64,000 nt of DNA from Epichloe hybrida (GCA_019022495.1 JAFEKR010000004.1:310001-374000), one strand, 5' to 3'. Counted from the stretch's first letter, positions 47,101 to 59,817 are shown. Numbers and translations are program-made. Notes: generated from the letters alone by a model not told the origin.

Positions 47101-49130
47101 ATTTCTATAGGGGATAACCCTTTAGAGGGGGAAAATAATTTAGATTAACAACATCTAGATCAAGGTTCAAAGGATTACCCTACAGACAACATAGGTATCC
47201 CTATAGGTTAAGAAAAACCACCTACAGGCCCTAAAGAACCCCCTAAAGGCTTAATTCCAGCGGATCCCATACAGGCGCAGCCTATAACTCAACCAGGAAA
47301 TCAGATTTCGACTTCGGACCTCGATTTTGACAAAATTATCGATTTTAACCCTAATATCAACCCTATGGATGTTGATATTAGTTCCCCTTCTTCTCTAGAT
47401 TTCATAAAAGAAATCTGCTTTAAGGTACGGGAGAAGCTAAAGGAAAAGAATCCTATTAGCCCTAAGCCTAAGACCTGGAAGCAGGCTATATCTAGCCCTA
47501 AAAGGGATAAATGAATAGAAGCCACGTACAAGGAATATAAACAGCTTCTAAAGGCTAGTACTTTTAAATTTATAGGGAAAGATTAAATCCCTAAGGGCTG
47601 AAAAGTACTAAAGAATAGGCTTGTTTATAAGCTTAAAAAGGATAAAGAAAATAATCCTTTAAAATATAAGGCTTGACTTATTGCTAAGGGATTCATACAA
47701 ATCGAAGGCCTAGATTACCTAGAGACCTTCGCTACCACAAGCATTCCCCCTAGCTAGAGGATTTTACTAGCCCTAGCGGCTTGGAATAACTGGGAAATCG
47801 AATAAATCGATTTTATAGGAGCTTTTCTTAATAGTAAGCTATAATAATAGATTTATATAGTTATTCTAGAAGGGTTTATTGAATTCCTTGAGGCAAATCC
47901 TAAACTAGCTAAATTAGCTAGACGTTTTGGCTGGAAACCTTCTAAAGATCAAGTAATTTTATTACAGAAGTCTTTATACAGCCTAAAACAAAGCTCAAGG
48001 GAATAGCAACAAGCGCTAATATTAGTGCTTAAATCCCTAGGATTTAACCCTTTAATATCTAACCTAGCTATTTTCTTTAATCCTTTAACCAAAACCTTCG
48101 TTATTACGTATGTTAATGACTGTCTTCTAATTAGACCGGATTTATCTTATATCTAAAGGCTTAAAAAGAAACTTCATAAAGTCTATCTAATAGAAGATAG
48201 GGGGCCTGCTGAATTCTTCTTAGGGGTTTAAATTATACGAGATAGGCCTAATAGAATACTAAAAATTCATTAATCTTAGTATATATTAGAAGCCTTAAAA
48301 CAATTTAATATGCTAGATAGTAAGCCTATTAGTATACCTCTTTAGCTAGGCGTTTTAGCTACGTAGATAACTAAGCTTTTCATAGCTAGCGAAATTAAGC
48401 TTTATCAGTGTATTATAGGGACTATAATATACCTAATGTTGCTTATAAGGCCTAATACAGCTTTTACGCTACAGTGGTTATCTACTGCACTAGCTAGCCC
48501 TTATATAGAACACTTAAAAGCAGCTAAAAATCTGCTAAGGTATCTATTAGGGACTAGATTCCTTGCTATTATCTATAGGGGAGACCCTAAAGGTTTAGTT
48601 AGCAAAAGCCTAATAGGTTATTATGATAGTAATTTTATAGGGGATAAAAAGACCTTAAAATTAACCTATGCTTATCTATTTAAGCTAGCTGGCAGACCTA
48701 TTAGCTAGAAATCAAAGAAAGCTAGTATAATAGCTCTATTAACACTAGAAGCTAAAGCTGATGCTATTTGCGAGACCTTCCAGGAGCTTCAGTGGCTTCA
48801 GGGCTTATTTAAGAAGCTAAAAACCCCTATTTCTCCCCCTATCTAGATATATTGCGATAATTAAGGCGCTATAACTACTGCTTATAACCTTGCTTTACAT
48901 AGTTATATAAAGCATATATTACTAAAGTTTAACTATATTAGGTAATAGGTTTTAGAGGGTTTAGCTAAGATTAAATATCTAGATACGAAGTCAATGCCTG
49001 TAGATGGTCTTACGAAACCTCTTTCTAGACCTCTTTATTAGGCTTTTATTAAGCTCTTAGGGCTTAATAATTATTAAACTAATAACTAATTCCCTTTAAC
49101 AGGGAACTAAAAATAACGTTAAAAAGGGAG
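44112..49130 (+). pseudogene. Copia B gag-pol remnant (gag, protease, integrase, RT, RNase H)
   Basis: One frame from gag to RNase H, broken mainly by TAG/TAA at former Gln codons. Gag: 44270-45000, followed by a Lys/Glu and Ser/Asn-rich linker that is open at 44884-45150 and continues in the frame open at 45199-45888 (229 residues, protease region). Integrase zinc region: WHVRLGH near 46195 and CIACDQSKA near 46302. Integrase core: GDT near 46388 and HEQNGLAER near 46667. RT: 47590-48330, with the box YVND at 48109-48120 (usual YVDD). RNase H: from about 48420 (open 48436-48708) with KADAIC near 48756 and CDNQGA near 48853. Dead through stops and the lost catalytic Asp. Confidence 0.9.
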
Positions 49131-49274
49131 CTATATTTAACAATAGCTAGGAATTCAAAAAGGGGGTCTTTTATTTTTCCTGTTTTTCCCTTTTATCTGT
49201 TATTATTAAAAGTTGTTATTTTTACCCTATAGTCTCTTTGTATACTTCTAATTGCTTTTAAATGTAATTCTTTT

Positions 49275-49284
49275 GTAAAGAGGG
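49275..49284 (+). other. Candidate polypurine tract of copia B
   Basis: GTAAAGAGGG directly before the 3' LTR. Position and purine content fit a plus-strand primer; copia A has AGAGGGGG at the same place (7942-7949). Confidence 0.55.
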
Positions 49285-50108
49285 TGTTAAAAATAAGACC
49301 TATTTTTAGCCCTTTTCTAGTTAAAGAACTTTCTTATTACTAGCTTGCTTTGCAAGTCTAATAGCTGCACTGTAGCTATTAACAGTCGCGAGGGCAGCTA
49401 TTAATAACTACGTCGCAGCTATCAATAGCTGCGACTGACTATGTGGATAACTAATTAGTCAATTACGTTGTGGCTGCAAGTGTGGCTATAACCACACCAC
49501 TAGTAATTAAGTAAGCTAGGGTAACGTAAGCTAGGGTGACGTAAGCAGGTTACCTTATATATAACTTACCCTATAGCTATCTTTAATAATGATTTTCTTT
49601 TTATCTAGAGGTTATACAAAAGTTTCACATATAGCAAATTAAAGCTTAAAGATAGGGCTTTCTCTTTATGTAAGGTTATTTTTTAGACTAAAAGTTAGTG
49701 CATACGGGTTGCTAGCTAGTATAGTAGTAAGTTAATTTTTTGGTTTTTGCATACAAATGAATTTTGCGGAAAATTAAAAGTGGCCTATAAGACCCCGTTA
49801 GCGGCCCGGATCCACTAATACAGTCAGTAGGTCTATGAGAGAAAGAAGATTTTTTTAACTAGCTAGATAGCTAGTCCTCTTAACTAACAACAGCCGCATT
49901 GCCTGTACAATGTATTTAAAATCAATTCTATTACTCTATAAAATATTATAAAAGTGATCTAAATTAAATTCTATTAGTTAATAAATGCCATAACCTTCCG
50001 TTACGTTACGTTAATTGATTTAACGTTGCAGCCCTATTAGTCCCTGACCGTAGAGCTTGCACCCGTACAGCTGTTGCCAGCTGGCAACTAGCTCCCTACA
50101 TTTCAATA
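49285..50108 (+). repeat. 3' LTR of copia B
   Basis: 824 bp, TGTTAAAAATAAGACC to CATTTCAATA, without the MITE and without the MULE. More TpA than the 5' LTR. Confidence 0.94.
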
Positions 50109-50839
50109 CTTTATAGTAAAAGAAGAAGTACTAATATATTAAAGAAGTTATAGCATAACGCTAGTCTTAGAACCTACTAAGGTAAGAGTAGCCTAGGTAA
50201 AAGGCTAGTTAGCTACTATAGATTGAGTAATAGGTTAGCTAAATAAGGGTGATTTTAAGGAGAAGGTAGCGTGTGTTTAAGATATTAGTATAGTATAAGC
50301 AATTTAGGGGGCTATTATATTACTAAATCCCTACTAATCCGCAGCAAATAAACTATTAGCATAATTACTATAGAAGGCATAGGACTAAAATCTAGATTTA
50401 TAAAAGCGCGAAGGTAAGGTTAACTCCTAAGTAAAAGGGAGGGGAAAAGCTAGTCTATAGTTATGTAATATAAGGGGCCTCCTAATATATAAAGACTAGG
50501 TAGTTATTCTATAGGAGCTTATCTTATAATAGGAGCTTCTATAGCTATATTATAATAATCTATTAGTAAGTTACTTTAGGACTAAACACACTCTTAAACT
50601 ACTAAAATATTACTATTAGTAGCTAGTAATAAGTAAAGCTATTTTAGACTATATATCTAGCTATGGAGTATGCTAGCGTGTGGTAGCTAGGAGGCACTGC
50701 TTATATAGAAGCCTTAAATTACTACTAATACTAAGGTAACTATAGGCAGAGATCTTAATGGATTTTATTATAGGATTACTACTAGTATAGCTAGGTAACT
50801 AATAAACTAATGTAATCCTAGTGATTATGGACTAATTTA

Positions 50840-51840
50840 CTAAGTACTTTATCTTCCTCCCTATATAAACTATAATTAATGTAGCTAAATTAGTAAAGCT
50901 ATTCTATAAGGAAATTAAGCTTTAATTTAGGGCGCTAGAGGGCATTATATCTAACAGAGGATTAGTGTTTATAAGCTAATTTTAGTTAGATGTATATTAC
51001 TTATTATGCGTAAAGCGTAGGCTTTTAATAGCGTTTTACCCCTAAACTAATAGGTAAATAAAGAGAATAAACTAAGTGCTTAAATATTACTTATAATGCT
51101 TTATTAAAGAAAACTAATAGCTATAGCTAAAGCTACTCCTAATAGCTTAATTTGCGTGTAATAATGCTATTAATAGGATAATAGGTTACTCCCCTAACTA
51201 CGCTCTTATAGGCTATTTACCTAAGTTTTATCTAGCTCTTAAGGGTAAGAGTAGGGAGGGGGAGGTCCTAGAAGCTTATGTGTATGTATAAAAGCTATAT
51301 AAGGTTAGGGAGAAACTAGTATATAACTAGGCAAGAGCTACTAAAGTATAGGTGAAGTATTATAACTAATAATACTAGCTGTTAACCTTAAAAAGAGAAG
51401 ACTTAGTATTACTATTAGTAAAGAATATTAGACTTAAGGACGTGAAATAGAAGCTAACCCCTAGATTTATTAGGCTATTTTAGATACTTAATACTATAAG
51501 TAAATAAGCATACTAACTAGCGCTACCTAATAAGTATAGTTAACTGTATAATGTGTGCTATATTAGTCTATTAGAGCTATAGAATTACTAGAAAGACACT
51601 ATAGATAAAGAAATACTAATGCTAGACCTTAAAGATAAAGATAATAAATTTAAAGTTAAAGAAGTTAAGGATTATAGGAAGACTTATAAAAGTAATGAAT
51701 ACCTAGTGAAATAGAAGGGTTAGCTAAGTAAATATAATTAATAGGTAGTAGTAGAAGATATAGAAGGCGCTTAATATATAATTTAGGCCTTCTATTAAAG
51801 TAAAATAAGGAGGAAGTATAGTAAGTTATAAGTAAATTAT
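50840..51840 (+). pseudogene. Gypsy B integrase and chromodomain remnant
   Basis: Collinear with 690-1690 in gypsy A: the same integrase core, C-terminal region and chromodomain-like YLVK segment, interrupted by stops. It is separated from the RT part of its own element by copia B. Confidence 0.82.
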
Positions 51841-53369
51841 AAGCACTAAGAAATAATATTACTATAGTAAAGGCTTGATATTATTAGTTACCTAAAAATT
51901 CTACCTAGAGGCCTATGTTATATTATAAAAAAATAAAGGAAATAGCGCTTAAAGCGTAGGTAAAGTAACTAGAAAACCCTCTATTATAGCCCCTAGATAG
52001 GAGATAACCTTACTATTAATAAACCTATACTTTGCCTTATTCTTATTAGCCTAAATTACCTCCTCTATATTATAGAAGAAGTAGTGTACTACTATAGCCT
52101 AGGTAATATAGCTTAGATTTAATAAATAAAGCTAAAGAACTATGCGCGCTTCCTATATAGCTATAGCATTCTCTAGGTCCTCCTATTAAAACATTAGTAA
52201 AGCCCTAGTAAATAAATAATAAAAAGCTAAGGGTAAACTAAAAGAGAGAGAAATAAGGCTATAGCTACTAAGGTAACTTATAACTACTACTAAGAGACTA
52301 GATAGCTCTAGTAAGATATAGAGGTAGCTTATATAGAAAAGTTAGTAAATAATAAGTAATTAGGTTAGGATTTAATAGACTTAATATACCTTTATAGCAC
52401 TAGTTAACCTAAAGGTAATATAGTGTAAGGTGTTTATATAGTTAAATCCTATAACTAAGTTAAGAATATACTTAGCAAAGCTATAGTAAGTCTTCTTTAA
52501 AAAAATACTAACGCCCTCTTTATTTAGGGCGGAAATAGTAGCGCCTATAAGCAGAGCTTTGCATGTAGTGTAGTATTTGTAGTATTTTGGCTTTCGATGT
52601 AGTATGTAGTGTAGTAGTTTGTAGTGTAGTGTAGTATGTAGTGTAGTGTAGTAAATACTACACTACACTACAAATACTACAAATGTAGTATTAGTAAAAA
52701 CAAAAGTGGGGACTTTTATTATCTTATAATATTCCTTAGATTTTTCTTAATTAGCTTAATATTAGCCTTTTTTTTTTATAATTTAGTTATTTAGTTATAA
52801 ATTCTTAAAGTTTAGGCTTATTTAAACTATTAAGCTAATAATAGGTATAGGGTTACTAAAGATGAACTATTTTAGTATTTATATATAGCCTTATTCTTTT
52901 ACTAAATATTAAGGGTCTTTATGTTTTTATAGCTTTTTTCTTAGATTTACTATTTAATTTTAGTATTTTTTTTATCTTTTAATCCAAGATTTACCCTAAA
53001 TAAATTATTTATTATTATATAAAAATAAGATATTAAATATAATAATAATATATTTAAATAAATAAGACTTTTATTATAAAAATAATATTTTAATATATTT
53101 AGTAAGAGGTTCTTTAGTAGTATAACTATTTTATTTAAATTAAAACTAATTATATTAAGTTTTTAGGTTTTTAAGGTTAAAGAAAATTAAAAAACTGTAA
53201 AAAAGCTATAATAATAAAGCTATAATATTTTTTAGGATATTAAAATATAAATTAAATTAATTTCTCTTAATTATTTAATATATAAAGAAATAAGCTTTAA
53301 AACTAGGTTTAATTATTAATACTATTCTTAGCTTACTTTCTTAGTTAAATAGTTTTTTCTAAAAGTAAG

Positions 53370-53830
53370 TCTAAAGTAAGTTTAAAGTGGGTTTAAAGTG
53401 GGGTTATTTAGTTATATCTCTTACTTAGTTATAACTTTTATAGTTTTTTATAATCTAGTCCTATAAAAAGAAAATATTAACAAAAGTGGGTCTAAAGTGG
53501 GTCTATTTAATTATACCTCTTACTTTTATAGTTTTTTGTAATATAGTCTTAGAAAAGAAGGGATTTATAAAAGTGGGTCTAAAGTGAGTCTATTTAATTA
53601 TACCTCTTACTTAATTTTATAACTTTTATAGTTTTTTGTAATTTAGTCTTAGAAAAGAAGGGATTTATAAAAGTGGGTCTAAAGTGGGTCTATTTAATTA
53701 TATCTCTTACTTAATTTTATATCTTTTATAGTTTTTTGTAATATAGTCTTAGAAAAGAAGGGACTTATAAAAGTGGGTCTAAAATGGGTCTTGTTAGATA
53801 TATCTTTTATTTATTACTAGCTTTTATACT
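53370..53830 (+). repeat. 100-bp tandem array in X4
   Basis: AAGTGGGTCTAAAGTGGGTC words at 53484, 53571, 53671 and 53771 (87, 100 and 100 bp apart), plus an earlier decayed unit near 53385. Reverse complement of the X1 core unit. Confidence 0.92.
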
Positions 53831-54372
53831 TTTTTTATAATCTAGTTAAAGAAAAAAGAGATATTAAAGTTTATTATTATTATTATTACTATTATAGCTA
53901 AAGTACTAGTACTAGCTATATATAAAGCTAACTAAGGTAAATAATATATTTTTACTATTATTATTTTAAATATTATTTTAAAAAAACATAAGAAAGAAAA
54001 GTATTTTATTTTACTAATATTTTTATAAATCTTAAAATACTTAATTACTAAAAAGTAAAGCTTTTTCTATAGTAATTTACTAATACTTACTAATGTTTTT
54101 ATTTAAGTTATTTATTTATTATTTAAACTTAATTAAACTTTAACACTTATAATATTATAAAGTAATAAAAGCTATTCTTACTTATTCTAAGTAATTTTAA
54201 GCTATTTTAAGCTATTTTAAGCTATTCTAAGCTATTCTAAGCTAGTATAAGCTATTATAAGCTATTATAAGCTAGTATAAGCTATTATAAGCTATTATAT
54301 TATTAAAAAATTCAAAATACTACAAATACTACAAAATACTACAAATACTACATGTAGTAGAAAAATTTCATT

Positions 54373-54484
54373 GTAGTGTAGTATGTAGTGTAGTGTAGTA
54401 TGTAGTGTAGTGTAGTATGTAGTGTAGTGTAGTATGTAGTGTAGTGTAGTATGTAGTGTAGTGTAGTATGTAGTGTAGTGTAGT
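54373..54484 (+). repeat. Subterminal GTAGTGTAGTAT array of X4
   Basis: About six regular units of 18 bp (TATGTAGTGTAGTGTAG) end nine bases before the conserved terminus. Equivalent shorter arrays lie inside every CAGAGCTTT end in the window. Confidence 0.93.
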
Positions 54485-55081
54485 ACAAAGCTCTGCCTAT
54501 AAGGGCTTACACTTACTTATAAATAACTATTAGGTTAGAAAAGTTACTAGCTATTATTACTATAGCCTAGTATAGAAAAGTTAGTAAGTTAAAAGCATAT
54601 AGTAATAAAATACTAAGTAACTTACTATCTTATAGGTATTACTACGCTTATTATATTAGAGATAACGCTTTAACTACTTATCCCTAGTAGCGCTACTTCT
54701 AAGTAAAGAATAAGGAAAACTATATATAATCCTTAGTAAAGTAGCCTTAATTAGCAGGTGCCTCTTAAAGTTAGTGTAGCTAGTATATAAGTAGTGTATA
54801 TAAGAGCACTTATAGAAGTAAATAGCGTTAGCTTCTATAATAAAATAGTAAGGATAGGTGTGTAATAAGTTAGGGTAAATAAAGTCTAATTAAAATTAAT
54901 TAGAATAGTCTAGAGTTATAAGGAGAAAAAGGGAGTAATATAATAGTAAGTTATAATAGAATTTATATTGCAAAGCTAACTAATTTATTTATTATTATTT
55001 TTATTATTAGCTAGTTAGTAAATAGCTATATTAAGGCTAGGGAAAGCCATTTAGAAGCCTAGCTATAAGTAAGGGGATAAT

Positions 55082-55272
55082 TATAAGGCCCTACTTATAA
55101 CACGGGTGCACCCCGCTAGCGCACTACGCTATAAGGCTAGGTTTACATAACACTAGCAAGCTACTAGCTATAAGTTAGCGACTCACACGCATAACACACT
55201 TAGACCTAGCAAGCTTTAGTCAATATATGAACGCCCCTATACCTCTTGCCTAGCTATCCCTTTGTTCTCACA
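55082..55272 (+). repeat. 3' LTR of gypsy B
   Basis: 191 bp, TATAAGGCCCTAC to TTGTTCTCACA, followed by target copy CTTGC. The starting TGTGAG has become TATAAG, as in gypsy A. Confidence 0.92.
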
Positions 55273-55277
55273 CTTGC

Positions 55278-58270
55278 CTAGTTCTAACTAGCGCACTATA
55301 ATAGATATAATATAGTATATATAAATAAGAAACACAGAGTAGGGTTATAGTTAGCCTAGGGAGGGACTAACTAGTTACTAGTAAAGCTATAAGGAGTTAA
55401 TATTTACTCCCTTTACTTAGAGGGATATAGTAATAACTAGAACACCCCTATTTATATAATTAACTTAGAGAAGCCCCGTAACTAAAGCGTATTTATAGAT
55501 AACTTTAACTAAAAGCACCCCCTCTAGGATAAGCTAGATAGGAAAACTAATAAAGTAAATAAACTACTAGAGTTTATAGACTAGTAAAGGCTTAGACTTA
55601 TCACACCCTAGGGCAAACCTATAAGATAATATAAAGATAATAAAGATAGCACTATTAATCTAGTATAGGCTATACTAGATATTAGAGTTTACTATAAAAG
55701 CGCTAAAGATATCCTTAAATCTAACTATATCCTATAACTTATTAGTATCTTTAATAAATAGTAGGAAGCTATTCCCTAGGTCCTTAGATATATATAGGGA
55801 GCTATAAACTAACTACACATAAAAGTAGAAGCTATAATTAAACTCTAGCCTAAAAACACACTAGACCTATGTAATAAAAAGGGAATAGATAACTATATAA
55901 TATAGCTTATTATAAGCCTATAATAGATTATAAATAAGGTAGTCCTAAAGAAAGCCTAGGGACTCCTTAGCCTAGAGGTATAGTAGTTAAGGAAAGCCTA
56001 AGAGTTAGTTAGTAAAGTAAGGTAAGCTAAGAGATAATAGAGACGCTAGAGGACTAATACAAACTAGTAAGCCTATACTAAGGTAAATAAGGACTAAGAA
56101 CACGTTATAAGGGAAGAGAAAAGAAACGCATAAAGGGACATATTACAAAAGGCTAACATATAGGAAAAGGACAGAGGGGTCTAGAGGCTTAAGAGATAAG
56201 CCTAGCTTTAAAGCTAGGCCCCCCTAGAGCTCCCTAGACTCCCTAAGCTAGAAAGAAGTAAAAATAACCCTAACCTAGCCACTATACATAATAATAAGGC
56301 TAGCGTACTAGCATAAAGATTCTTCCCTAAGCTAATAGCAGACCTTTTATATATACTAGACCTCTCCTTTCTAGAGCTAGAAAACACACTATTACTAGAC
56401 AAAGAATAATTTAAGTAAGAGGAAATTAATAATATCCTAGTAAACATAGCTAGCTAGAAGGCACTAGGAGATAATAAACTCCTAGCAAGCCTTATTAAAG
56501 CCTATAATAACCTAGCTAAAGATACTATAGCTAGGCTCCTAAATATAGTCCTAGAAATAGGATATTTCCTAGCTTGCTTCTAAACTATAAGAGTAGTAGT
56601 AATTAGGAAACCTAGTAAAACTACTAAGAAAATAAGGAGAGCCAATATATAAAGACTAATCTTACTACTTAATATAGTAGGAAAGATTATAGAAGTGGTA
56701 ATAGTAAAGTAACTTATAGCCTTTACTAAGGTAAAGGGGCTACTCCCTAAACTCTAGATAGGTAATAGGATAAATAAATTAATAGAAACTATAATAAGAG
56801 TTCTTATTAAATATATTAGGAAGGCCTAGGGAAGGGGTAGTATTACCTTACTAGTGTAAATAAATATATCTTTAGTGTTTAATAGAGTTAGCTACCTATA
56901 CCTAATATACTTACTTATAAAGATAGAAGTCCTATAATAGCTAATAATAGTAATACAAAGCTTCCTTATAGATAGAATAAGCTAGCTTAGCTTTAATAAA
57001 GAACTCTCTAAACTATTTATAATTAAGGCTAGCACCCTATAAGGTTTACCCCTATCCCTAATTCTCTTCTTACTTTACTTAGTAAAGCTCTATATTTACC
57101 TCTAGGCTATTCTAGGTATAGTAGCTATAGGATTTATAAATAATATAAATATAGTAGCCTTTAGTAAGAATATAGTATAGACTTAGAGAAGACTTAAAGC
57201 TATATAGAAGATCTATAAGAAATAGGTAAAGTAAGTAGGAGTTAAGATTAACCTAGCTAAAACTAAACTTATACACTTTAGTAAGTCCTATAGACCTCCC
57301 TAGGCTAGAGTCTAGCTTAGAGTAAAGGAGATAGTACCTATAGAATTATATAAATTCCTAGGAGTATAAGTTAATAGAAAACTTAACTAGAGTGCCTATA
57401 GAAATATCCTTAAGGGTAAGTTAGCCTAGTAGTAGCTTATACTCTCTAAGCTAGTAGTATTAGCCTAGGGATATAGCTTTAGAGATACTAGACTCCTATA
57501 TATATAAGTAATCTAGCCTATCCTTATATATAAAGCAAGCACCTACTATACCCCTACTAAGAAAGGAGGAAAGCCTAGAGAAGTAGTAAAAAGCTTTATA
57601 GCAGATTAATTAGCCTATCTCTAGATTATTATAAGGGTATTTAAGGCTATACCTATTATATAACTAAAGGTTAAGATATATATCCCCCCCCTTAACCTTT
57701 ACTTAAATAAGATAAAGCAAAGGTTTAAAGATAGAATTATTAATAGTAGGATAGTAAGGATAATCTAAGCCGTAGCTAACTTAGTTATAATAGTATTACA
57801 CTATAGAAGAAGACCCTTACTTATTAATAATAAACTAGACATAAACCTAGATAAGGAATAAAAGAAATATTAGGAAGACTAGCATAATAAAGAGAGGCTA
57901 GCCTAGAGTAAACACATTAGAGAACTAACTAAAGACTACCTACCCTCCTATAACCTAAAGGAAATCCAGGAATTCTACACTAATATAGATAAGCATATCT
58001 CTTTAATAATTATCTAACTATATATAGGAAAGACAGGCCTAAATAAGTTCCTATTCTAAAGGAAAGTTCCTAGGGTGGTTTCGCCCTTATATAGCTATAG
58101 TTAAGCCATAGAAAACTAATACTATGTACTAGTTAATTATAGCAAATATAACCACAGGCAACCTTAGTAGTAATAGCCTACTAACACATAGGAGGTAAGG
58201 CTAGCCCTAAACAAACCTTAAAAAGCAAAATATTTAGCTAAATAGTTCCTTAATATAAGATAACTCTAAT
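55278..58270 (+). pseudogene. L3 ORF2 remnant with reverse transcriptase
   Basis: The RT domain is recognisable from about 56580 (RPSKTTKKIRRANIQRL, LLNIVGKIIEVVI) through a GSITLL/INISLVFNRV segment near 56850-56890 (first catalytic region, with the Asp of the usual FDxV altered). The active box at about 57133-57147 reads FINN, where the family has FADD. A FLGV box follows near 57355. The C-terminal CxCG...H...C motif seen in L2 is destroyed here (Cys to Tyr). The region 55300-56200 has long charged stretches. Many stops at Gln codons. Inactive. Confidence 0.78.
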
Positions 58271-58429
58271 ATTACTTATTAGCATAGAAGCTAGCTATAA
58301 GATAGCTTAGAATACTACTAGACCTAGGCTAACTCTATTAATAAATAGAAAACCTCCTAATCACAAATCTAGCATAAGGGATAGAATAGATAGTATAGGC
58401 ATAGAGGCAGGCTAGGGGAGGGACTAATT

Positions 58430-59817
58430 TTATAATTTATAATTATAATAAAGAACATTTAGGTCTAGAACTATTATTAGATTAATTTTAACTATAAACT
58501 CTAGGTATTATAAGTCCTACTAGCTTACTACTACCCCTACTCTAAGCTAAAATTAAGCCACTACCTTACTTCTTCTCTAGGATAGAAATTACACCTATAG
58601 CCACCTAGTTATAACTTTTTACTAGGATAATAGTAAGAAGGAGATAGTTTATCTCCGCTATATGTATATTAAGGCATAAGAGCTAAAAGATAAGCTTAGT
58701 ATATTATTCCTTAGAGGAACTAGCCTAGTCTAGGCCCGCTACTAAGGCACTTTATTTCTTCTTTGCCTAATTACTAGCGCAGAGCTTCTTAACCTAGTCC
58801 TAGAAGCCTTCTAGGGCCTATTAAGGGAGATATTAAAGCTAGAACAAAACCACTACTAAGCTAGAGCAAACTTACTACACCCCTATTAGCTATAGAAGCC
58901 TAGGTCTTAACTAACTACTAGTACTTATTTTAATTACTAAATAAATTTAGCTAAATAATAGATTAGACATAGAACTAAGCTAAAGTAAGGGTAATTATTA
59001 CCTAATAGTATTAATAGTTCTAAACCTAATAGTTAAAACATATATTAGTAGCCACCCTTATTTAGCAAGTTAGCCCTATTACTAAGCTAAAGCAGGACTA
59101 ACTTACTAATAATAAGATAGCACTAATACCTAAGGTCCTAAACTAAATAAGATTTATAGGAAACACATTAGACTTCTCTTAGTTTACTAAGCTAAAGTAA
59201 ATTAGTAGTAGACTAGGCCTAGAGTAAAAGCAAATATAACTTATAGACAAACCCTTCTCTATAACTTACATGTATTATTTCTTAGTTATAGACTTCCTTA
59301 GGAAGTCCTTATACTTATAGGATTCCTAGGTAGATTAGAGCTAGACAAGTAGCAACACTAGAGTACTTATAGCTTCTAGCGCTATTATACTAGATTTAGT
59401 CTAAATCTATAGTAAATATTAGTAAATAACCTAACCCTAGCCTAAAATAGCCTTAAATAGCTAGAAAGAAAAGAAAACTCTATAGGAAGTTTAATATAAA
59501 AAGAAAAAAGAGACTAGGACCCTAGGGGGGGAGAGCTCTCTTTTATACTTATAAAGGGGGGGGGGGATAATTTAGATAACTTACTTAAAAATAAAGCATA
59601 ATATAATTAACAAATCTAATAACATACAAGTAATCTTAACCTAGGACCACACTAGTCTAGGGCTATAACTACCCTCCCCTAGTGCTAATTAAATAAAACT
59701 AGGTACTTAGACTTTACTAGATATATAAGGCAGAAATAAGCTAGAAATAGCTAAAAAGTAAGGCTATAAGAGAGTTAGCGTAGGAGTAAACAAGAAGTAA
59801 ATTAATACTATAAATCC
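58430..59817. other. About 1.39-kb block present in L3 but absent from L2
   Basis: L2 passes directly from GGGAGGGACTA to TTCACTCTACC, whereas L3 has this block between. It has an 11-G run at 59556-59566. One plus-strand frame has Ser/Leu/Gln-rich character with stops mainly at Gln positions, so it may once have been coding, but no family was recognised. No inverted ends or clear target duplication, so it may be either an insertion in L3 or a deletion in L2. Confidence 0.5.

Larger units (their letters stand above)
42841..50108 (+). mobile_element. Copia B: complete Ty1/copia element inserted in gypsy B
   Basis: 5' LTR 42841-43855 (816 bp plus a MITE and its TA), 3' LTR 49285-50108 (824 bp), and target duplication CTTTA at 42836-42840 and 50109-50113. 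About 7.07 kb without the MITE. The gypsy sequence continues directly on both sides. Gag-pol is one long frame. It is less degraded than copia A but still has tens of Gln-to-stop changes. Confidence 0.95.
52552..54495. mobile_element. X4: hAT-like repeat-built element in gypsy B
   Basis: A 1944-bp element with ends CAGAGCTTTGCATGTAG and TACAAAGCTCTG. The 8-bp duplication CCTATAAG is at 52544-52551 and 54496-54503; the empty site in gypsy A is at 2397-2404. The order from the left is GTAGTGTAGTAT arrays, AT-rich core (52690-53330), 100-bp units (53370-53870), a short ATTACT run, 10-bp units (54187-54300) and long GTAGTGTAGTAT arrays (54373-54484): an inverted, shorter version of X1. No coding frame seen. 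Confidence 0.78.
39444..55272 (+). mobile_element. Gypsy B: complete Ty3/gypsy element carrying copia B and X4
   Basis: 5' LTR 39444-39634 and 3' LTR 55082-55272. The target duplication CTTGC is at 39439-39443 and 55273-55277; the empty site in L1 is CTTAC at 25414-25418. After removing copia B (42841-50108 plus its 5-bp duplication) and X4 (52552-54495 plus 8 bp) the element is about 6.6 kb. The internal order gag, protease, RT, RNase H, integrase, chromodomain marks it as a chromovirus-type gypsy element. Confidence 0.93.

Noticed and set aside
56214..56447. Minus-strand 77-residue frame
   Set aside because: Antisense to L3 ORF2 remnant; Ser/Leu richness reflects the composition.
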